Shown here one piece after another: positions 5,755 to 9,286 of a stretch of DNA of 9,286 nucleotides. Origin of the DNA: an uncultured Phascolarctobacterium sp. GTDB taxonomy: Bacteria; Bacillota; Negativicutes; Acidaminococcales; Acidaminococcaceae. The translations under genes and the position numbers were made by a program. Numbering within the stretch: the first letter of the stretch is position 1; each line of letters starts with the position of its first letter. The DNA is taken from assembly GCA_937901335.1 (NCBI GenBank), contig CALCHC010000060.1:1-9286 (forward strand). Direction: 5' to 3'. The notes below the pieces were generated by a model, which saw only the letters and a list, made by a program, of their open reading frames with translations, had not been told where the DNA came from and did not search any database.

Positions 5755-7002
5755 TTATTTTGTGATTAATTCGATAAGTTTTAAGGTCATAAGACAAGAT
5801 TTTTCTGCTGCACCCAAGGGCCAGAACTCGCAATTGGAATGGAAGTTGTGAGCGCCGGTAAAGTAGTTGGGAGTGAGAATGCCTTTAGTAGAAATAAAGC
5901 TACCATCGGTACCACCACGCATAGCAATGGTTTTCGGAGTGATTTCCAATTCTTCCATTGCTTGGTAGATGTAATCGATGCATTTTTTATTGTCTTCGCG
6001 AATAGCATCAGCAATATTGCCGTAGGTATCGCTCATAGTCAGCTCGATAACTGCTTTCGGATGACGGAGCTTCAAAAATTCTACAGCGTTTCTGATTTGC
6101 TCTTTGCGAGCTTCAAAAAGCACTTTGTTATGGTCACGAATAACCAAGTTCACGCGAGCTTCGGACACATTGGAGTTAATGGCAGTTACCCAGATGTAAC
6201 CTTCAGTACCTTCAGTGTGTTCCGGAGTTTGCATTCTATCAAAGCTATTTACCAAATCAGTTGCAACCAAAGTGGGGTTCACCAATACGCCTTTAGCAGA
6301 CATGGGATGAGCGGTGATACCTTTGATATAAACTTCTGCACTGCCTGCGTTGAAGGTTTCGTAAACAACTTCGCCTTGTTCACAGCAATCAATGGTATAA
6401 GCAAAATCCACAGGGAATTTGGCAAAGTTAATTGCTTTAGCACCAAGGAGACCAATTTCTTCGTCAGGAACGAAGCAAACATAAATGTCACCGTGGTAAA
6501 TGGTTTTGTCGTTTGCCAAAGTTTCGAGAGCTACCATAACGTTAGCAATCGCAGCTTTGTCGTCAGCACCTAAAACAGAAGTACCATCGCTAACAACAAT
6601 GTCTTGACCGATGTACTTTTCAATTTCAGGATGTTCACTTACTTTAAGGAAGATTTGTTTTTCTTCGCTAAGGCAGATGTCGCCACCTTGGTAGTTAGTT
6701 ACAACGTGAGGATGAATGTCTGCATTGAGGCAAACATCTACGGTATCAAGATGAGCTACCCAACCAACTGCAGGAACTGCGTGGTGACCAGCGGGAAGAT
6801 TTGCAGGAAGCTTACCAGTCAAAACGGAAAACTCGCTGATTTCCAAATCAACCAAACCAAGCTCTGCCAATTCAGTTTTCAAAAGTTCTGCCAGTTCACG
6901 TTGACCACTAGTGGTGGGAACAGTTTTTACAGCAGCGTTACTTTGGCTGGTAACAGCAACATAACGCAGGAAACGTTCAAGTAATTTTGCTTGCAAGTTC
7001 AT
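5755..7002 (-). CDS. pepT: Peptidase T (tripeptide aminopeptidase)
   Basis: Cytoplasmic dinuclear-zinc M20-family aminopeptidase that removes the N-terminal residue from tripeptides. The length of 415 residues is typical. Metal and catalytic positions can be assigned from the family pattern: H84 and D86 in VAHLDTVDV, bridging D147 in LGADDKAAIA, catalytic E181 with E182 in PDEEIGLLG, D205 in TIDCCEQGE and H388 in GAHNFHSN. The dimerisation/lid domain lies between about 215 and 325. It starts 16 bp after the stop of the AbgT-type transporter gene with a modest GTAGG ribosome binding site, and no separate promoter is visible. A shared transcript from the 8612-8640 promoter is therefore likely. 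The pairing suggests hydrolysis of small peptides imported by the transporter, which is inference. Confidence 0.96.
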   Translation of the reverse strand: MNLQAKLLERFLRYVAVTSQSNAAVKTVPTTSGQRELAELLKTELAELGLVDLEISEFSVLTGKLPANLPAGHHAVPAVGWVAHLDTVDVCLNADIHPHVVTNYQGGDICLSEEKQIFLKVSEHPEIEKYIGQDIVVSDGTSVLGADDKAAIANVMVALETLANDKTIYHGDIYVCFVPDEEIGLLGAKAINFAKFPVDFAYTIDCCEQGEVVYETFNAGSAEVYIKGITAHPMSAKGVLVNPTLVATDLVNSFDRMQTPEHTEGTEGYIWVTAINSNVSEARVNLVIRDHNKVLFEARKEQIRNAVEFLKLRHPKAVIELTMSDTYGNIADAIREDNKKCIDYIYQAMEELEITPKTIAMRGGTDGSFISTKGILTPNYFTGAHNFHSNCEFWPLGAAEKSCLMTLKLIELITK

Positions 7003-7018
7003 TTCAAAACCTACTTTC

Positions 7019-8572
7019 TTACATTACACGACGGGGATATACATAGTCAGCTTGGAAGCCCAAAGGAATATCCAACGCCCAGAAGCCGTAGAGCATAATG
7101 GTCAATACAATCAAAAGAGCAACGGTGTAAGGCAACATCAAGGAAGACAAGGTACCAATACCTGCTTTTTTGCAATATTTTTGGCAGTACAAAATGATAA
7201 GCGGATAGAACGCGAACATCGGAGTTACTACGTTAACAGCACTGTCACTGACACGGAAAGCAACTTGGGTAAGCTCCGGAGCAATACCAACAGCCATCAA
7301 CATCGGAACGAAGATAGGTGCCAAAATTGCCCATTTAGCAGAAGCAGAAGTGATGATGAGGTTGAGTAAACCTACCATTACGATGATACCGAATACGGTA
7401 ACTTGCGGCGGAAGAGCCAAAGATTTCAAGAACTCTGCACCTGCGATTGCGATGAGTGCGCCCATGTTGGAAGCACCGAAAGCCCACAAGAATTGTGCAG
7501 CGAAGAAATAGAATACGATAAGTTGTACCAAAGTTTTGGTAATGTTTTCCATAGCATTGGTAACATCTTTAGGAGATTTAAATTTGCCAACCAGTACGCC
7601 GTAAACAAGACCAACAGTACCGGTAAAGATGAAGAGCAAGGAAACGATGGATTGCATTACGGGAGCTTTAAAGCTTGCGATTACACCATCTTTGTCGCGG
7701 AGGATGGAATCTGCAGGCATCAGAGCCAGCGCCAAACCAACGCACATAGCAATAAGTACGCCGGAAGCGATGTAGAACGCACGATTTTCTTTAGCGGAAA
7801 CTTCGGTGTTAGCGTCTTCTGCTACGTCGATATCGTCATCAAGCGGGCAAGCTTTCCAAAGCCAAGGTTCAGAAATCTTTTCAGTAACATACCAGCAAGC
7901 AGCAATTACACCAAAGGTAGAAGCAAAAGCAAAGAAGTAGTTGCAAAGTACGTTTACTTCATAGGTGGGGTCAATCAAGCGAGCAGCACTTTGGGTGAAG
8001 CCTTGAATAACCGGGTCAATTGCAGACGGAGTGTAGTTTGCCGCGAATGCACCTGCAATACCTGCGAAGGAAGCAGCGATACCAGCCAAGGGATGTTTGC
8101 CGGTAGCATAGAACATATACGCAGCAACAGGGATGATGATTACATAACCAGTATCAGGACCGATGTGGGAAATCATACCTGCGAGAATAATAATCGGGGT
8201 CAAGAGGAATTTCGGGGTAACAGCCAACAGTTTTTTCAGACCGGTATTAATATAACCGGAACCGTCAGCAATACCGATACCCAAAGTAGCAACGATTACC
8301 ATGCCCAACGGCGGGAAGCCTGCGTAGTTAGTAACCATCTTGCTTAAAAGCAGCACGATGTTTTCACCACTGAGCATATTATTAACAACAATATTTTTGC
8401 CAGTTGTAGGATGCACATAATCAAAATGCATTTGGGAGAGTATTGCGGAAATCACGCACACCAATACAAAAGCACCTACGAACAAAATGGTAATATCAGG
8501 AATTTTATTGCCGACACGTTCGATAAAACCGAGAATGCCGCCAACCTGCTGTTTCTCCTGAGCAGTTTTCAT
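7019..8572 (-). CDS. abgT: AbgT-family transporter (p-aminobenzoyl-glutamate/peptide-type)
   Basis: Polytopic inner-membrane protein of the AbgT family; characterised members include E. coli AbgT (p-aminobenzoyl-glutamate uptake) and MtrF/YdaH (proposed sulfonamide/antimetabolite efflux). The 517-residue protein has a soluble N-terminus, a first membrane segment at about 28-46 and many further helices. It has a hydrophilic, acidic cytoplasmic stretch (about 242-262) and the conserved C-terminal signatures TSASAKWAILAPIFVPML (408-425) and RVSDSAVNVVTPMFAFYP (440-457). NYTPSAIDPVIQG (179-191) corresponds to the matching repeat in the N-terminal half. AAGGAG lies 11 bp before the ATG. It has its own promoter and is followed 16 bp later by pepT. 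Substrate and direction cannot be read from sequence; the peptidase partner favours import of a peptide-like compound. The symbol denotes the family rather than proven orthology. Confidence 0.92.
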   Translation of the reverse strand: MKTAQEKQQVGGILGFIERVGNKIPDITILFVGAFVLVCVISAILSQMHFDYVHPTTGKNIVVNNMLSGENIVLLLSKMVTNYAGFPPLGMVIVATLGIGIADGSGYINTGLKKLLAVTPKFLLTPIIILAGMISHIGPDTGYVIIIPVAAYMFYATGKHPLAGIAASFAGIAGAFAANYTPSAIDPVIQGFTQSAARLIDPTYEVNVLCNYFFAFASTFGVIAACWYVTEKISEPWLWKACPLDDDIDVAEDANTEVSAKENRAFYIASGVLIAMCVGLALALMPADSILRDKDGVIASFKAPVMQSIVSLLFIFTGTVGLVYGVLVGKFKSPKDVTNAMENITKTLVQLIVFYFFAAQFLWAFGASNMGALIAIAGAEFLKSLALPPQVTVFGIIVMVGLLNLIITSASAKWAILAPIFVPMLMAVGIAPELTQVAFRVSDSAVNVVTPMFAFYPLIILYCQKYCKKAGIGTLSSLMLPYTVALLIVLTIMLYGFWALDIPLGFQADYVYPRRVM

Positions 8573-8611
8573 AAATTAATCAACTCCTTAAATTTTTTCA
8601 CACAAACACGT

Positions 8612-8640
8612 ATTATAGCATCTTTCCGTGTTTATTTCAA
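8612..8640 (-). promoter_or_regulatory. Promoter of the abgT-pepT unit
   Basis: The minus strand has TTGAAA (8635-8640), exactly 17 bp, then TATAAT (8612-8617) with a TG at the extended -10 position (TGCTATAAT). The predicted start near 8605 gives a leader of about 33 nt containing AAGGAG at 8584-8589. No clear operator is seen; a short inverted pair, CGTGTTT/AAACACG (8592-8602 and 8626-8633 region), brackets the -10 box but its role is unknown. Confidence 0.82.
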
Positions 8641-8662
8641 AGGAATGGTGAAAATTTTACAC

Positions 8663-8690
8663 AAAAAAAGACGAGCTTTCGCTCGTCTTT
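8663..8690. terminator. Terminator of the EamA transporter gene
   Basis: On the minus strand AAAGACGAGC and GCTCGTCTTT form a perfect 10-bp stem with a GAAA loop (8677-8680), leading into a run of seven T's (8663-8669, partly in the stem). It lies about 13 bp past the stop of the EamA gene. The plus-strand side ends in TTTCATTTTT, so weak activity in the other direction is possible. Confidence 0.9.
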
Positions 8691-8702
8691 CATTTTTCAT
8701 AT

Positions 8703-9286
8703 TCACTTTCTCTCTGCCAGCTCACTTACAAAGGTAGAACCAAGTACCAGCACCGCACCAATCATGGAATAAATATCCATACTTTCGTTCAAAAGAACTG
8801 CAGAAAGAATAATTGCTACGATGGGATCAATGTAGCTGAAGATGGCAACAGTTTGCGCCTTCAAATTTTGGATGGAAGAGAAATACATTGCGTAAGTAAA
8901 GCCTGTATGAATTACGCCAACCACTGCCAAAAGTAGCAGGCTATTTGTATCAGGACTAAGCGCACAAAAATTTTCCGTTACCATTGTATAAGGCAAGAGT
9001 ACCAACGCCGCCAATCCAAGCTGCATAATGGTCATATCGTATGCGGAAATGTTCTTGATAAATTTATTAAGCAAGATTACGGTTGCGTAAAGGCTTGCCG
9101 CCCCTACACCGCACAAGATGCCGGTAAAATCTACACCGTCCATACCGCTTTGTACTACGCCACTAACCAGCACCATACCAGTCAGCGCCATAGCAACGCA
9201 CAAACCTTTAATGGCAGTTAAGCACTCTTTCAGTACAAAGGGAGACGCCATAATTACGAATATAGGCGCCATATAATATGCCAAAG
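8703..9286 (-). CDS. DMT superfamily (EamA) permease, N-terminal part beyond window edge
   Basis: C-terminal part (about 194 residues visible) of a drug/metabolite transporter superfamily membrane protein. The visible part opens with AYYMAPIFVIMASPFVLKE, which matches the end of the first EamA domain (usually written YxxPvf....fflkE). It continues with the helices of the complete second EamA repeat: segments around GILCGVGAASLYATVILLNK, MQLGLAALVLLPYTM, LLLLAVVGVIHTGFTYAMY, the signature SYIDPIVAIILSAVLLNE and a last helix MIGAVLVLGSTFVSEL. A full-length protein would have ten helices and about 290-300 residues, so about 100 residues are missing; the Met at 9284 is most likely internal. Substrate cannot be predicted from EamA sequence alone. 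It ends in TGA at 8703-8705 and has its own terminator, so it is a separate unit from abgT-pepT. Confidence 0.93.
   Translation of the reverse strand, partial: LAYYMAPIFVIMASPFVLKECLTAIKGLCVAMALTGMVLVSGVVQSGMDGVDFTGILCGVGAASLYATVILLNKFIKNISAYDMTIMQLGLAALVLLPYTMVTENFCALSPDTNSLLLLAVVGVIHTGFTYAMYFSSIQNLKAQTVAIFSYIDPIVAIILSAVLLNESMDIYSMIGAVLVLGSTFVSELAERK

Noticed and set aside
5839..6573. Plus-strand open frame of 244 codons opposite pepT
   Set aside because: It is antisense to a well-supported pepT with all metal ligands intact. The product is rich in Phe, Asn and Ser, as expected of a mirror frame, and resembles nothing known to me.
7403..8347. Long plus-strand open frame (314 codons) opposite abgT
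   Set aside because: It lies wholly inside the abgT gene, whose protein has clear family signatures. The antisense translation is low-complexity in Ser, Asn and Arg with no recognisable domain, and it has no promoter or ribosome binding site of note.

Overview
The window is an ordinary-looking bacterial chromosomal segment. It is moderately AT-rich and uses GGAGG-type ribosome binding sites with well-matched sigma-A/sigma-70 promoters. All genes but one are on the minus strand. The mraZ-rsmH-ftsL-murE order, the cysteine-containing RsmH tail and the DivIC-like FtsL point to Bacillota. A Negativicutes-type anaerobe (diderm Firmicutes) would fit the AbgT + PepT pair and the DUF1858 redox protein, but that placement is inference. 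No mobile element, CRISPR array, tRNA or rRNA was seen.

Left part (1-3300, minus strand, read right to left): the start of a division/cell-wall (dcw) cluster. A consensus promoter drives mraZ, followed by rsmH, ftsL and the 5' part of murE, which runs off the left edge. Three exact GTGGTG boxes at 10-bp spacing, plus a degenerate fourth, cover the mraZ start site and ribosome binding site; these look like the MraZ autoregulatory operator. The division transpeptidase gene (ftsI/spoVD) usually found between ftsL and murE is absent. A 91-bp gap there carries an extended -10 promoter candidate and a hairpin just ahead of the murE ribosome binding site.

Middle part (3278-5754): a small plus-strand gene for a DUF1858 redox-disulfide protein is transcribed divergently from mraZ, with its own strong promoter and terminator. 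It converges on a two-gene minus-strand unit: a DUF2130 coiled-coil protein with a PD-(D/E)XK-like residue pattern, then endonuclease IV (nfo). The two are 4 bp apart, and the nfo ribosome binding site lies in the last codons of the DUF2130 gene.

Right part (5722-9286): an AbgT-family transporter gene with its own TTGAAA/TGCTATAAT promoter is followed 16 bp later by pepT (tripeptidase). This looks like a peptide or aminoacyl-glutamate uptake and cleavage unit, and it ends at a GAAA-loop terminator. The last feature is the 3' part of a DMT/EamA permease gene with its own terminator, cut by the right edge.

No clearly new multi-gene system is visible. The best leads are the DUF2130-nfo pair, the periodic MraZ operator and the missing ftsI.
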